Assembly (NCBI GenBank): GCA_001949185.1
Contig: BDGG01000011.1
Location: 1,246,584 to 1,310,583, forward strand
Reading direction: 5' to 3'
Origin: Ramazzottius varieornatus
Taxonomy: Eukaryota; Tardigrada; Eutardigrada; Parachela; Ramazzottiidae
DNA length: 64,000 nt
The position numbers were made by a program, and so were the translations under genes. Below are positions 24,911 to 37,066 of the stretch, one piece after another. A model generated the notes under the pieces. It searched no databases, was not told where the DNA came from, and was given only the letters and a program-made list of their open reading frames with translations. Every line of letters begins with the position of its first letter. The stretch's first letter is position 1.

Positions 24911-26480
24911 TCGAGCTGTGTGCGTGAAGTTGACCCATCAGCTTGCAGTAGCCGGGTTGGGTGGAAGGAGGATGCGAGACGTCGTCCGTTGTAGCAAAAG
25001 CTTTGAGTACTCGGAATACCTAATTTCCTGTGATACAAAGTCCTTATTATGTTTTGGGATGTGATTTAGGTAGATACTAACGAATGACTGAAAATTGTGA
25101 CAGCTGTTTAGTGGGAGTGAACTTCTGAGCTTGACGTCACGGCCTGATCATATCAAATCTCATTCTATTAAGACATCCCAAGTTTCTGTTATTAGTCCAA
25201 CGTGGGTGCCACTAGCCGATGATACAATGTATAAGTAAAAGCCACTGGACAGTGTTTCTGCAAAATTGTCTGCAATTTTTTCGTTTTCGATCAAATTTCG
25301 TCCCAGGCGGCAAGTTCCCTTCTCCTCCAGGCTCGTAGTCGGTTCACAATCTCGAAAACAAATGCAGCCTGAGTGCAAATATTTTTGCGTCTCGCGAAAG
25401 TTTCAGATTTGTGAAAAGATTTGCCCAGCGGTCAAGAAAACATCATGAAGATCGGTACTTTCGAGTTGGTACGTGACGGACCTTACATCCCATTTCCGAA
25501 ACTTTGTCTGATCGACAAGGTGCTGATTAGTTTTATTTGCAACCGCCCTTCGGTTTCAGCTAGTTGAAAAGTGACTTTCCCACCCTATTCTGAAAGCGGG
25601 AAATCACGTCGGTTCGAGGGTTGAAGTATATTCCAGATGTGAATCTGATATTCATACGACAAGACTGACTGATACAAAGGAACACATGTGCGGTATCTGT
25701 TCTAGGACAGTTCCCGCTAATTTCGAATACTCATCCCGAACCGAGCACAGGCGTTTGCGGTGTCCCCCGCTCCTAGGACTTGCACGAATCAGAGGCGGTT
25801 CAGAATTATTACACCAAAAATATGATCCGCTTCAAAGTCGCTAAAGCAAACTCTGATACAGCGTGAACCGAGGCAGTACTCTATTACCGTGTACTGATCT
25901 TGTCACAGCACATGATGTAAAAACGTAATGAATTTATCACAATGACCTAGGTAACTCATTGTCCCGTACCACACTGCGGAATCAGAGTCTATTTTATTTT
26001 GCCATCATGCTGAGATAAAGAGGTACGCTATCACACAAATTAAGCTGCCACGGCAGGATGGAAGTCCGACTGTATTGATACCTGAGCTGAGCTGCAACGT
26101 CGCACATAAGCGCTGTATATACGATAATCCATACATCGTTCTTTTGTGATTTGGCATCATGAGAATTTGGCTTAGATGCTGCTGTCGTTGCTTACATGGA
26201 TGCCGCTAGCCATGGATGCCGAGGCGGCATCCTTGGTTGCTTGTGACATTTGTATTATTCGGTTATACTGTCGGGACAACTCGGACCCCCAGCGTGATTT
26301 GACCGCTTTCGATGACCGATGGTCAATTTGAAAAGAGCACAAGTGACTTGTCGATGTTATGAAGCTAAAAGAAGCTGGTGGTCAGAAAGGGGTATGGCAA
26401 CAATAGCATCCTCACTTTGGCCAGCATAGAGCATACAGGAGAACAAGTCTCGTAGTACAAGGCCTTAAACGAACAAACAC
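24911..26480. other. No supportable gene
   Basis: About 1.6 kb without exons or clear repeats. A short local hairpin (GGATGCC and GGCATCC) lies around 26215-26233. Confidence 0.45.
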
Positions 26481-26482
26481 TT

Positions 26483-26650
26483 CAACGATGAAATCGAGGT
26501 TGACAAACTGTGCAAGATCGTTCGCCCGAATAGCGCACGCTCCGAGGCAGTAACATCCAAAGCCTGCGTCACTTGTGAAAACAGTCTTTCCAACTGGCGC
26601 ACGCTCCCGTCCAGTAACACTGACAGCGTGCGCCACTTGTGGACAGAATC
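26483..26650 (-). repeat. GC-rich hairpin repeat, two units (locus 1)
   Basis: Two ~65-bp units in tandem, best read on the minus strand, each starting AAGTGRCGCASGCT and ending GAGCGTGCGC, followed by an AACGATCTTG-type tail in the second unit. In one unit GGCGCACGCT (26596-26605) pairs perfectly with AGCGTGCGCC (26625-26634). The same unit occurs at 39770-39845 and 52250-52440. It lies outside any gene I can support. Confidence 0.75.
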
Positions 26651-27024
26651 TTCTCGAGTCTGTTTGCCGCACTCTCGGCCCAAGTCCGAACTATGGTCTG
26701 GAGATGATCCTCTTCTACCTCTACGCTATTATAACCCGAGAAAGATTCCTACGAGGTCGTTTGGGTGCCGCTCTCCCGCCACGTGAAAGTGTTACAGAGA
26801 TACCTGAACAACCAAAATGTAGCGTAATCATTGTTCTATCGCCTCTTTCGAACGAGATCTCTAGTAGAAGAATGTTTCATCAAAACTTTTGATATGGACT
26901 TTGCACCCTAGCTCCCGAAAGAAATTAGATAGTATTTCACTCATCTTGCTTATTTATGGACGTTACACTGCACGGTTGGGCTTGTTTGAAAGACCAATGT
27001 TTGCGCCACCTAACAACAGTCGGA

Positions 27025-27638
27025 GTACGAGGAGAGAGGCCCAACTTTTCTAACGAGCTTACTTTGCTGAGCCAAATCCTGAAGGTAGCGCTGCCCACTG
27101 CGAATTCAGACTACAACCAGCTGGCGGCTGAGCAGAAGTTAGCAAAGTTTTAGCCAGTTAGCATTCACAGTTCAGTTTAGGCCTTGATTCAGTGATCGGC
27201 AAGTCCATCGAGAGATTCAGATAAATCTGTCAAACCAATGCGTTTTGGCTTGGATTTTAGCAAAGTTGTAGCCGTTCCGATTTTGGATGGAACGGCAGTG
27301 TTGCGTCATCATTAACCCTAGGAACAGTTTCAGAAATGTGTGATTCTGCTCGGTTCGAGACATATATGGTTTATCTGGCTTGGCTTGTCCTGCCCACTGC
27401 AGAGAAAGTGCTCCCTAATATCGGATGCCATCTTCGAATGGCTTCGATTCTGGAATTTCACTCGTCACGATCTTCCAATGTTCCCCATTTCTGTCTGGAG
27501 CAGAATGAAGCAAGGTTGTGGGAGATACTTGTGAATTAATTTGGAATTTCAAGACCTGATTGTTTTTGAGAAGTTCGTTAGTTAGAAAAGTAGTAACCAG
27601 TTTGACAAGTTGGAAAAGTTAGGCCTTGCTCCTCGTAC
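27025..27638. mobile_element. Non-autonomous DNA transposon with ~30-bp terminal inverted repeats
   Basis: The left end GTACGAGGAGAGAGGCC (continuing CAACTTTTCTAAC) is the near reverse complement of the right end at 27609-27638, matching at about 26 of 30 positions. The 614-bp interior has two short open frames related to sequence at 3590-4705 on the opposite strand, but no recognisable transposase. The superfamily is not identified because I cannot define a target duplication. Confidence 0.65.
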
Positions 27639-28225
27639 GGAAATCGGATAGGTAGATCGGGAGATAATTGAAGAGAAAATATTTTGTCCATAAGAAACAT
27701 TACAAAAAGGGATGTAGAACCCATATGAAGAAAGTTTTGCTAGAGACGTCGTTTGACGGATTCGATATAAAAATTATTATCCTACATTTTTGCTACTCAG
27801 GCATCTCCGTGATACTGTCACGTGACGGGAATGCAGCACCCAAAAATAGTCTCCATTTTCTTGTTCAAACCACCCGTTCTTACCGGTTGATTGATCGAAG
27901 TCCCGACTCGGTGATCACGTGATCAAAAAGGATTCGGTGTACTCTAGACGGTGACCTTTTAGTGTTCAAAATCGGACAGCGGTGTCAGAACATATAGGTG
28001 AAAGAAGGAAGACCATGGGGTAGCCATGTCCATGAGCCTGACTGTACGTAAGAAAAACACGACTAGGTCAGGGGTGGAAAACTGGACTGATATTTGCCTA
28101 CTGTTACATTCCTCATTGCTGCAAGGACATTGCGGATAAACACTAAGGCGTGCGTCGCTGGCTGCAGAAGTTTGAAAGAGAGGAGAAAAAGAGCAGTAAC
28201 CGTAACGAGAAAAAAACAACGGCCA
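27639..28225. other. No supportable gene
   Basis: Intergenic sequence between a DNA transposon and the 3' end of the minus-strand GPCR gene. No hexamer or repeat stands out. Confidence 0.4.
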
Positions 28226-31200
28226 TCAAAGGGAATTTCGATGAGCGTTATTTGATAATGTCTGATTCTCCGATGCGATGTCTTCAAGTGAAGCTAATCG
28301 GAACTTTTCCGTCCTAACCCCCGGATGGCCGCCAAGCGAATGGCGTACTTTTCGTAGGCGAGATTTGGCGGGCTCGTCAGAAGTCTTCCGGGATGCCGAA
28401 AACAGTACGCTGACATGGCTGGTTAGTGACAACCAGTCAAAGTCCGTGCACGTTCCAAGATACTTCTCGCCCTCTACGCCTCTTTCCTTATCCGGAATGC
28501 TTTGGTTTCCACATTGCGAGAAAGTTCGTCCGTCGGTCTTCGATGGCCGCCACACACGCTTAATATGACGGCGAAAGGAATCCTTCAAGGCTGTTCGATA
28601 GGTGGACGACATGAGAACGTACACGTAAAAGTTTCCTGCGTAGTTCACCAATGCTAGCGTCGTGACAAGTGGCTCCCAATCTTCGTAGTCTGTTAGCAAA
28701 TTGTGGCAATATGGCGCGTTGGAAAAGTGATCGACCGTGTTCAGTACAACACTTGGCGCTTGGGTAAGGGAGTAAAGCAGGACGCATGCTACCAACATCC
28801 GACATGGTTTTCTCCGCTTGGTCTCACCCACAGAGATCCTTGAGCCCTGTCCTGTGTCTTTTGTTTTTGGCTTTCTTTGCATGTCAATGAATCGACCATA
28901 TTCTTCCCGTAGCGAACTGCTAGATTTCAACTGGGACCTCAGGTAAACCAGTAGACAGACGTTGGACGCGAGTAGGCAGATCACGACGACCACGGGAAAC
29001 GCAATCTACGAAAAAACATCGGCATTAGCGATGGCCAAAGTCCATTAGCTGTGCTCGTCCAGTAAGGAAGAACATTACATTGTTGAGGTCTCGTTCTGAC
29101 ACCCCTATAACACTTTGATAAATCTCTGCCACAACAAACGCTGAAAAAGAATTTGATAGAGAGTCAGAGAGGAAGTTTGTGGGAATTCGGCTTTCGTGCC
29201 CCGATTCGACCTTTCAAGGCACTCCACACTGGAAATGACATATAAGTAGCAGATAGAGCGCTCGATTTTCTATAGAACTCCACCAGCCAAAAGTATCCCC
29301 AAGGTCGTCAACGGGAGCAGATGTGGATAGAAACAGAGGACCTTCACAACCTGACCAGTGGCCGCTTGCCTATTCTTTTTGCTCTTTCTGCTCGCACTCA
29401 GAGCCCGCTCGCTCAATGTGTCGTTTCTTAGTGGGGGAGAAAGATTCTGGCAGAGCATTTTCCTTCGCTCTCCTCTTACCACTACATGCCTTGTGACCAC
29501 TAACCAAGCCAGGAATGCTTGCACAGCAGTAACGCGTTGGACTGGCTCCTCCCTAGGACTGATGTGATGTAGTGCGCATTAGTTAGGACGCGAAAAATGT
29601 TCGAAGCTTCTCTAGCGGTCATGATTTTATGGAGTGTCAGATTGAGGCCTCGAACTCATTTTCTCCCTTTCATCCCGTACGTGCGGCCACTATTAAGTAA
29701 CGCTTAATAATGCACTGTGCTATGGTTCATCAATAACTGGATTTCGGCCGCCCAATTTGGGGAACATTATTTTTGCTACCAAATGACCCTTTCTTGACAT
29801 GAAGTCTGAGAGAATATTCAGGGCATCGGATGGTAGCTTTTCCGTACCTCACCGTGGCTCAAAGTCTCAAAAAACTGTTCGCCCTTTTTGAATGATATTG
29901 CAGGAAACTTCAGGGGCGATTAACCACCAAAACACCCCAGCTTGGGGGTTTGGTGTCAAAACGATTGTATGTGTAGTCTTACGCTGTGTGACGTCATTCT
30001 GATGACAGATTTTTCGGACAAAAATTCGAACCCCTTTGAATCCTCTTGACGTGGCCGTTTGACCACTGGTCAGAAATTAGAACTGACTTCAGATTCGTGT
30101 TCCTCGACATCTGTTTCGTGCTATCTCACCGGCAGTTACAAAAAGCCCCTGTGGTGCCAAAACTTCAAAACCGATTCCTGAACAATCGTGTAATTAGTCA
30201 ATGTTCCCCAAATCGGGCCGCCGAAACCCAACTATAGCTGTTGCAGCCGTGGAAATCAAGGCCCATAGAGAGCATAGTTTATTTCCAACAATCGATGTGA
30301 CACTCACGTTCAGTTCCTGCTGATGACGCACCCAGGAAGCGATCCCTGTAAAAGGAGGCGTACACGGTTAAGTTCTAGCTGAAACCTCGGTGAATGCTCA
30401 TGTTCGCCGAATTAAAGCTGGCACAAATTAATTAACAAATAATACTAGATGACGCCTGTAAAAGTCTGAATGGACATATTGCCAAATGCTTACATTGTGG
30501 TTGAACGTAATGGTCGACATGCTTGCAGCCGTCCCATGAGTCGTAATACCACACAAGTATCCCACTGTTCATGAGCGCAGACATGATAAAAAATACGATA
30601 ATCAAGAGCAGTGTGCTCTTCCATCGAGCTCTTGATTGTTTCCTCCATTGACGAAAGCGGAACGTCGCAAGCCTCTCTATAGAGAACGCCATCAGTATCC
30701 TGTAAAGATGTAAACAGTCTGTCAATAGGGGCGGAAGGTTGTTGATGAGCAGCAACGGACGTCCAAGTCCATGAACTTAGACTATGTTCATGAATCTACA
30801 TGATTGATTACCAGTCAGTCACATAGGCAAAAGTGTAGTGCAGCCATGTGAAGAGACCGAAAGATCTCAGTAGCGCGCTTTGTCGGTTAGGATCAATCCC
30901 GAAAACGTCGCTGTAGTCGGTCAAGTAACGAGGCAATATTGACCACCTAGAAAAGTCGAGAGGCTCACACGATCAGATGTGGACACCGAATGGCATGAGC
31001 TTACATGACCACCGTGTCGGAAACGGCGAGCGCCAGAAGGAAAACTCGTTTGGCACCGCTGCGGCAGTACCGGAACAGCACAATAATGTTCAAGCCATTT
31101 CCCACTGTGCTCAAGCAGATCAACAATGGAATAGCAACAACAGGAAAAAACTCAACCAGCGTTCCAGTGGTTCCATCCGTGTGATGGTGGGAATGATTGT

Positions 31201-31297
31201 GGGATTTTGTCCGAGAGCAGTCGTCCACCAGGATTTCCCAGTCTTTCAGCTTCGGTCCCGACAGTCCGCCGAATGCAACTCCGCGACTCATGATCAT
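28226..31297 (-). CDS. Class A (peptide-type) G-protein-coupled receptor
   Basis: Five exons on the minus strand: 31297-31005, 30946-30812, 30699-30494, 29140-29079 and 29005-28226, in phase, 492 codons. The N-terminus is extracellular and His-rich (HNHSHHHTDGTT). TM1 is at about 50-75 (STVGNGLNIIVLF, with the conserved GN), and TM2 begins KRVFLLALAVSDT. TM3 ends in ILMAFSIERLATF, where ERL replaces DRY. TM4 and a long second loop with Cys follow, then TM5 (FPVVVVICLLASNV), TM6 (LVACVLLYSLTQAPSVV) and TM7 with NFYVYVLMSSTYR in place of NPxxY, as in many FMRFamide-type receptors. A long cytoplasmic tail carries many Ser and Arg. The large third intron contains a MITE. Ligand unknown. The start could also be the second Met at 31291. 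Confidence 0.85.
29739..30229. mobile_element. MITE inside the GPCR intron
   Basis: The left end GGATTTCGGCCGCCCAATTT and the right end (reverse complement GGGTTTCGGCGGCCCGATTT) are about 33-bp terminal inverted repeats that share GGGGAACATT internally. Both sides are flanked by AACT (29735-29738 and 30230-30233), a probable short target duplication. At 491 bp with no transposase frame it is non-autonomous. Confidence 0.7.
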
Positions 31298-33890
31298 GCC
31301 AGATCCATGGTCCAGTGCGAAATCGGCTCAAACTTCACGGTGTTTACCCAGTGAGCCTCAAATAATCCAATAGCAGCGAGCAACGTCCACCGTTGATCAA
31401 GTTCTTTGAATGAGTTCGCGTGACAGTTGCGTTGGCCCTGATGTTGGTTTCTAGCACTCGTTCAGCGTTGTACCCCGAACTAACTACTCGACGGGGGTTG
31501 ATCTGTCGACGGCGACAGTTGTTCGGTCAATCTTAATGAGTACGATACTCTGGATTTATTGCATTCTAACCCGCGGCTTTCCTTGACAGCTTATAGTGTA
31601 TGGGTATCGAAGTACACAAGATCTCTCGCTGTGACAGTAAGCCGTGTTAACAGAGAGATGGGTTTAGCGACGTACGAAATTCCGTGGTAAACCCGCACTA
31701 GCACGGGAACCACCTCAGGAAAATTAAAACACGCGTCAGAGCGATTAGTCTCAAGGCGTTCTCGCTGCCGAGACAGCTTCAATTGGTCTCACAGTACACC
31801 GCTCACTGCGTGATTTCTGGGCGTCGAAGGTCAACTGCGCCTGAATATAAAACGGATTAATGGAGCGCCATGGAACCTTCATCGAAGATACACAAGGCCT
31901 TGCGACTATTAGAGAGACTAAGACGGAAGGACGCGATAGCAGAGACAAGCATTTTCAAAAGCTGCACGACCAAACGCCACTTTAGATTTACTGGCTCGCT
32001 CTGCAATCCTAATCCTCAAAATCCCTCAGGGTAGGTGCTGTATTTATTAGCGCCAAACCAACACGACATGAAGCGTTCCTTTATCGTATCTGACGCTTTA
32101 CGCTTTTTTTGGCCTAAATGAAGACGTGGGTAGCCAAACAGTAGTTTCATTTCAGCGGGGTTCTTTTGTGATAAACCACACATTCGAATCAGAAGGCGCA
32201 GTTATGCAAAGTGGAAAGCAGATTGCTCGTCGATCAGCTGAACGTCAGGCAAGAAGGTGCCGATGCCTGCAGGTGTCGATACCTGCAGAACTATAACATA
32301 AAGGGTTCCTTCATGTATTGTACCGAAGATTCTGTCAGCCAGTGCGTCATGGCCTTCTATGAACACACTTTGCCTCAAAGCTAACGCATGAATATAATTG
32401 ATCGAGACCGGAAATTGTACCGTTCTGGCATTTTGAACGATTTATACGGAGAGTCGTGAAAACGCTTCTTTCCATTTGAGTGGATGCAATTAGAGCTTGA
32501 AAACTTGACAGACCATTGGCTACAAAACCACACAAGGCGGCGCACGATGCCAACAGAAAATAAAACTTTTGGTTCCCTCCTCCTCGGCTTCGCTGTTCCG
32601 ATCACTGAAAAGGAAACAGCTGATAATTTCACACATTCGAATCTAATCAGGAGTGGCTTAGTCTGGCGCCAGTTTTCATCCTTGTATTCTGCTAAGTTTC
32701 CATTTTCCATTGGCATCCACAACAACTTTTGCGTTTTTCACGGCCATTTTCTAAAATTCGTTTCTCGGTTTTGCGTGAGGTTCTGTGGTATCTTTGCTAA
32801 ATACAGTTAGAACAGAGACCTGGCTACAGAAAACACGTGGACAGCGCGGATCTCCCGTTCGGGACAACTATAATTTATCCCGCAGAAGTAGGTTCCCTGG
32901 CAGAATGTTCGAATCTGAAAGTTTTAATTCATTTGCCCAGTGAGCTTGGCACTTCTGCGATGTGCTCTGATTTTTCATTGCAGTCCGGATGGTCGCGTAT
33001 TCGGTGAGATCAAAATTAGGCTTGACACTCGAACACAGAATTTTACAGACGACGTTTCGATCAGGAACAGAGGTTTTCCTTACCGGAAGTCATACTGATC
33101 AGTCGAAAGACCTCGAAAAGTTGTATATGAAATACGGGAATATGAGTTGAAAAGGCACAAACCGAATTTTTGAAGCACGTCGTTTTAATTGGTAGCACGT
33201 TGGCCGGAACGGGCTGTACATTACAATTACACAGACCAACTGCGTGTAATGCTCATCATTACACGCTTGGCCTTTTCAGTGATCAGGACCACTCGCTAGT
33301 GGCATTCAGAGCCTGGCCGAGCTAGGTCGCGCCCAGGTTTCCTTGACGTCAACAAGAGTTCGTTCAGATCGATTCACCGATTGTGATAATATACCGACAC
33401 GCTCAATTAAAACCGTCCATCAAATGACATTTTTTATTAGGGTGACGTCGAAAAACCTGGGTGCGGCCCAGGTCGCCCAGGATCTGGTGGTATTCATCCC
33501 CTAACCAGTAACACTCAAGCAAGAACTATGCCGGGACTATGATGACACGGAGTAAACGAGAGACTTCAGCTCTACCGTATAGTCATCTGTCTTTCTGCCG
33601 GTAGGGCAACAAGCTAGCAAAGCATGCAGTATAATCTGGCCGCCTGGTGCCGGATAGCGGTTGGGAGACTAGTAACCTTTGCTGTAAACACAAGACAAAC
33701 GAGGACGATTGTCTCTCTGGACTAAGCTTAAACAAGCTAACATGATTTATATAACGTGCAGTGGCCATAATCACTTGCGAGCCATGCGACGGCCATAAAG
33801 AACTGAATCTGTGAGGTTCAATCCGCCGCTTAAACCCTTGAAATGCTTCAAAAAGCATAAAAATGGCATTTGAAATTGGCATTAATATTA
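31298..33890. other. Gene-free stretch with two hairpin structures
   Basis: No exon chain is supported. A perfect hairpin of GCGTGTAATG (33242-33251) and CATTACACGC (33257-33266) with a 5-nt loop is present. A fold-back repeat lies at about 33320-33355 and 33442-33480, sharing CCCAGGTTT and GACGTCA-type sequence around an ~85-bp loop. The latter looks like a small MITE. Confidence 0.5.
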
Positions 33891-35152
33891 GGTGCGGAAG
33901 TATGACTTGTCCCCTTGACCTCTGCCAAAGTTGAAATTTTTTCCTGACGCTATACCTCAACCTTTTTGATCAACTTACACACCCGTTCTAGCACGGAACT
34001 ACCGAGATTTTTTTGGGAGACATTTCGTTCCATTGCTGCGAGAGACTGGGAGAAGAGGGACAATAATCTCCGTAATGCCACTCTTCAAACCCACTTCCGG
34101 GAAAATTTCTGTCTCGCTGGAGAAGGTCTAATGTCTTGAGCAGGTGATAATCCGTTAGCAGGAGGATCCTACTATACGAAGCCTGAATTGGAAATTCCAG
34201 TTCCTGTTCCTGCAGTTTGCGGCATTGTTTTGTTCAAAATGCATTCCGGAGCAGACATGCAACAGTAGTGGGTCCAGTCCGTGAATTAGTTTCGTTTGTT
34301 TAACGGGAATGTTTCCAGAAATAATGCCCGTTCCAAGGAGGACCAGAATAAGGTTATCGCACTGCTGGATGAAAGAGAATTATAGCGGTCAGACGTGTGA
34401 GGTGGCCATCAATATGAGATCATGGTTCTCTTTTAGCGCAGCTCACGGCTTCAAATCTCATGCGGTGGTTTGCCTTTGTCAAAATATACCATATGTCTCG
34501 CTTAGAAATCTTCTGTAGAGTGTCCGTGTTGTCACCGGTAGCAATCCGGTCTGCTACCGGCTAGTTGATGTTTGCAATTCAGAGAGGGAAAACAGAAAAA
34601 CTCTGCATTATTCTCGGGGTGCGCGAAGTAGGTGGGGTATCGAATTCTCTTGTCTTTTCGCTCTCCTCGTCTTATTTAAATTTACCATGAGACTTTGGGG
34701 AGGCACATTTCAGTCCCGTGAAAATTACACAATAGTTTGGGGAGAATCGGGTGCGACATGATCGGTCAACACATTGTCGTCCGCTTTCGACTTCAGTTTT
34801 CCGTAAGGGTAACTTTCGAATGTAAAATCCCCAGAACGAAACCGATCAACCCCATTCCCCACGGTGAAACTGTTGGGTGTTTCATCATTAAACACAGATC
34901 TTGTTTTGTCCGCGGTGCGAGATGCCTCGATAAAATTCAAACACCAAAATCCCCGAAATTTCCCTGATGCATGTCTCCGTCAAAATAATTTCTGGCTTAC
35001 TCCAGAGCTGAGAAACCTGAATCAGTGGAATATCAAACAAGGGAAGGAGTTGGTAGACTGATTGGAGAAAATTTTCAGAACGAAAGGACGAGAGGGGGCA
35101 GAACTATGAATTTTCGAAGTCACGGTACGTCAAATCATACTTCCGCACTCAA
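33891..35152 (-). mobile_element. Dead mariner-like transposon, copy B
   Basis: The left end GGTGCGGAAGTATGACTTG is inverted at the right end (CAAATCATACTTCCGCAC), with TA on both sides. The two ends share the A-for-C change relative to copy A, so each copy has matched ends. The minus strand retains LTDYHLLKT from the transposase catalytic domain amid frame breaks. It aligns over its whole length with 15352-16629 at very uneven identity. Confidence 0.78.
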
Positions 35153-35307
35153 TATTATCCTCGCCACTTGAACGAACCTTCGGCTGCTTTTATGCCGTGG
35201 ACTTCTGGGACATTCTCGTAGAGAACTAATCGAGAAAGAATTGCTCGGTATGTAGCCGCTGCATGGAACAGCGTACTGTTTTGCCACCACAAACATTAGG
35301 TTTGTCA

Positions 35308-35425
35308 GTCGGAGCAAAGCGACGACTCCATAAGTCTGTCCCAACTTACATGAGAGAGAAAAGTGATGAAGCTTTCTGAAATTGCACATTTTGTATTGTG
35401 AAATGATGCGCCAGCTGGTCCGTGT
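35308..35425. repeat. Dispersed repeat, first copy
   Basis: About 118 bp resembling 36813-36930 in direct orientation. Both read CAGTNNGAGC, then a short spacer with GTCTGTC, then GTGAAGCTTTCT (GATGAAGCTTTCT here) and GATGCG. Roughly 70 percent identity by eye; function unknown. Confidence 0.5.
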
Positions 35426-35810
35426 ACCAGAAAGCGGTTTCAGCCAAGATACTGTAGTAGGCAGATCTAGAAATGTATTCATCTTCTGGTAATAGCGCAC
35501 CAGGTAAAATGGCTTCCTAAAGTACAGAATGGGCTTCACATTTGGAGCTGCATGTTGTTGGAAATCCGCCTGGCAACATAGTTATGGTTGCGCTTTCTGC
35601 CAGAACAATGTCAAAATCTGTTTAAAACAGCTCACGCGTCACGTTTACAGTATTCTGTTTTATCTTTGTTCGCTTTTTGGCTAAGAGTAATCTGGAAATC
35701 TTGTAATACGTTTTGTACGAGTCCAGTAGTACATATAACCTGTCATAGAATCTGCGAACCTTATTTTTTTCGGTAATCATCACTTCTTGAAGCCACCAAA
35801 AGGCTTTAGT

Positions 35811-36176
35811 ATGGTCAGCGGAGTTTATTTCACACTTGTTGTGGCAACGAGTAGTTTTGTGGTCAGCCAGACCAACGCGCATTTCCCCTATTACAACAAG
35901 TAAGGTGGATATGGTGGTGGCGGTTGGGGCGGCTATTATGGTGGAGGCTTCTACCCCGGTGGATATGTTCGAGACCCACGTCAACTGCAAGGTTACGAGC
36001 CCGGTTACCAGCCTGGCGGTCAGACATACCAAGGGGATGTGGCCTATCGTGCGCCCAACTGGTGGACCCAAGACCAGCAGAATAACGCGCAACCTATAAT
36101 GCTGTCGTGGGCTGAAAAATGCAACGATCCCTTTCGTCGACAGGTGTATCGATCTGAATGTTTGCTACCTAGCTGA
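35811..36176 (+). pseudogene. Gly/Tyr-rich secreted protein interrupted by an in-frame stop
   Basis: From the ATG at 35811 the frame encodes a signal peptide (VYFTLVVATSSFVVSQTNA), then HFPYYNK, a TAA at 35901-35903 (codon 31), and in the same frame GGYGGGGWGGYYGGGFYPGG. A Gln/Pro/Tyr-rich part follows, then a two-Cys tail (AEKCNDPFRRQVYRSECLLP) to TGA at 36174-36176. Composition on both sides of the stop is that of one Gly-rich extracellular or cuticle-type protein. The stop could be a fresh null mutation, a sequencing error or a polymorphism. CAA|GTAAGG at the stop resembles a donor, but the downstream Gly-rich frame would then be lost, so an intron there is less likely. Confidence 0.65.
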
Positions 36177-36812
36177 CAATCCAGTTTTGTTTTATAGAAA
36201 CACAAGTGGTGGTTTTTGCGCTCAGCCATCTCTCGAATTATTCCCTATATTTCCGTCTTACTATAGCCAGATTATCAATTTTACGTTGTACAAACGCTCG
36301 AAGTGGTCGGTGTAAAATATGGGAGCTACATGATATTGTGTCGGCAACTAGACTTCATAACCGATACGAAGTGACCTACGCAATTCTACCGTGCTGACTG
36401 CACCTCAGAATTTTGTCATTCGCCTTCTCCACAATCACTGTTGGTCATTCGGTGTCCGGTGTCGTGAAATAATTTTACCGGTGGGTACAGGTACTCCCGG
36501 CTTAGAATGCACTCCAATTCTGCGGTGTTAGGATCTTCATTTCGATCTTCATCGATGTTTCCTCCCGTGGTAGTCTCTGAAGAAAATGTCGATGAAAATC
36601 GAAAACTTTCTTTGACTTACCTGAAACAGTAAAAGTGTTCAGGAGTACATTTATTTCGTTTTTGCTGCCGGTGACTCCATGCTACGCATGATACAAGGAC
36701 CATTAGACACCCCAAGAACTTAGTGGTGCTATACGGGGTAGACAATGGCTCCACGCTTCCAGGATTTTCTCCAGCTCCAGGGAGGGGTTCATGGCATCTC
36801 TTCCTGCTCTTC

Positions 36813-36930
36813 AGTACGAGCGAAGCGAGTCCTTTATAGGTCTGTCGAAAAGTCAATGTGTGTCGCAAATGGTGAAGCTTTCTAATATCGCAAACTCCGT
36901 TATGTAAAACGATGCGTGAGTTGACCGGGG
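36813..36930. repeat. Dispersed repeat, second copy
   Basis: Direct-orientation relative of 35308-35425 (shared GGTCTGTC, GTGAAGCTTTCTAATA and AAACGATGCG). No terminal repeats seen. Confidence 0.5.
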
Positions 36931-37066
36931 TTGCAAAAACTTTTTATTCGCAATCCTAAGCAAACTCCATATGCCTGTCACAATGGGAGCATTGAGGAAA
37001 ACATCCGACCACGAGAAAGACTCTGCCCGTTTTCAGAAGTCTTCCGCAAACAAACATTGGCAACAA

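Noticed and set aside
26412-26683. Protein-coding gene on the minus strand over the hairpin units
   Set aside because: The frames follow the repeated DNA unit, and corresponding frames at the other two loci are not conserved.
30308-30349. Extra GPCR exon bounded by TTTACAG and GTGAGT
   Set aside because: Including it breaks the phase between the flanking exons; skipping it joins them perfectly.
35622-36092. 156-codon minus-strand frame
   Set aside because: It is antisense to the Gly-rich secreted protein, whose signal peptide and repeats make better sense.
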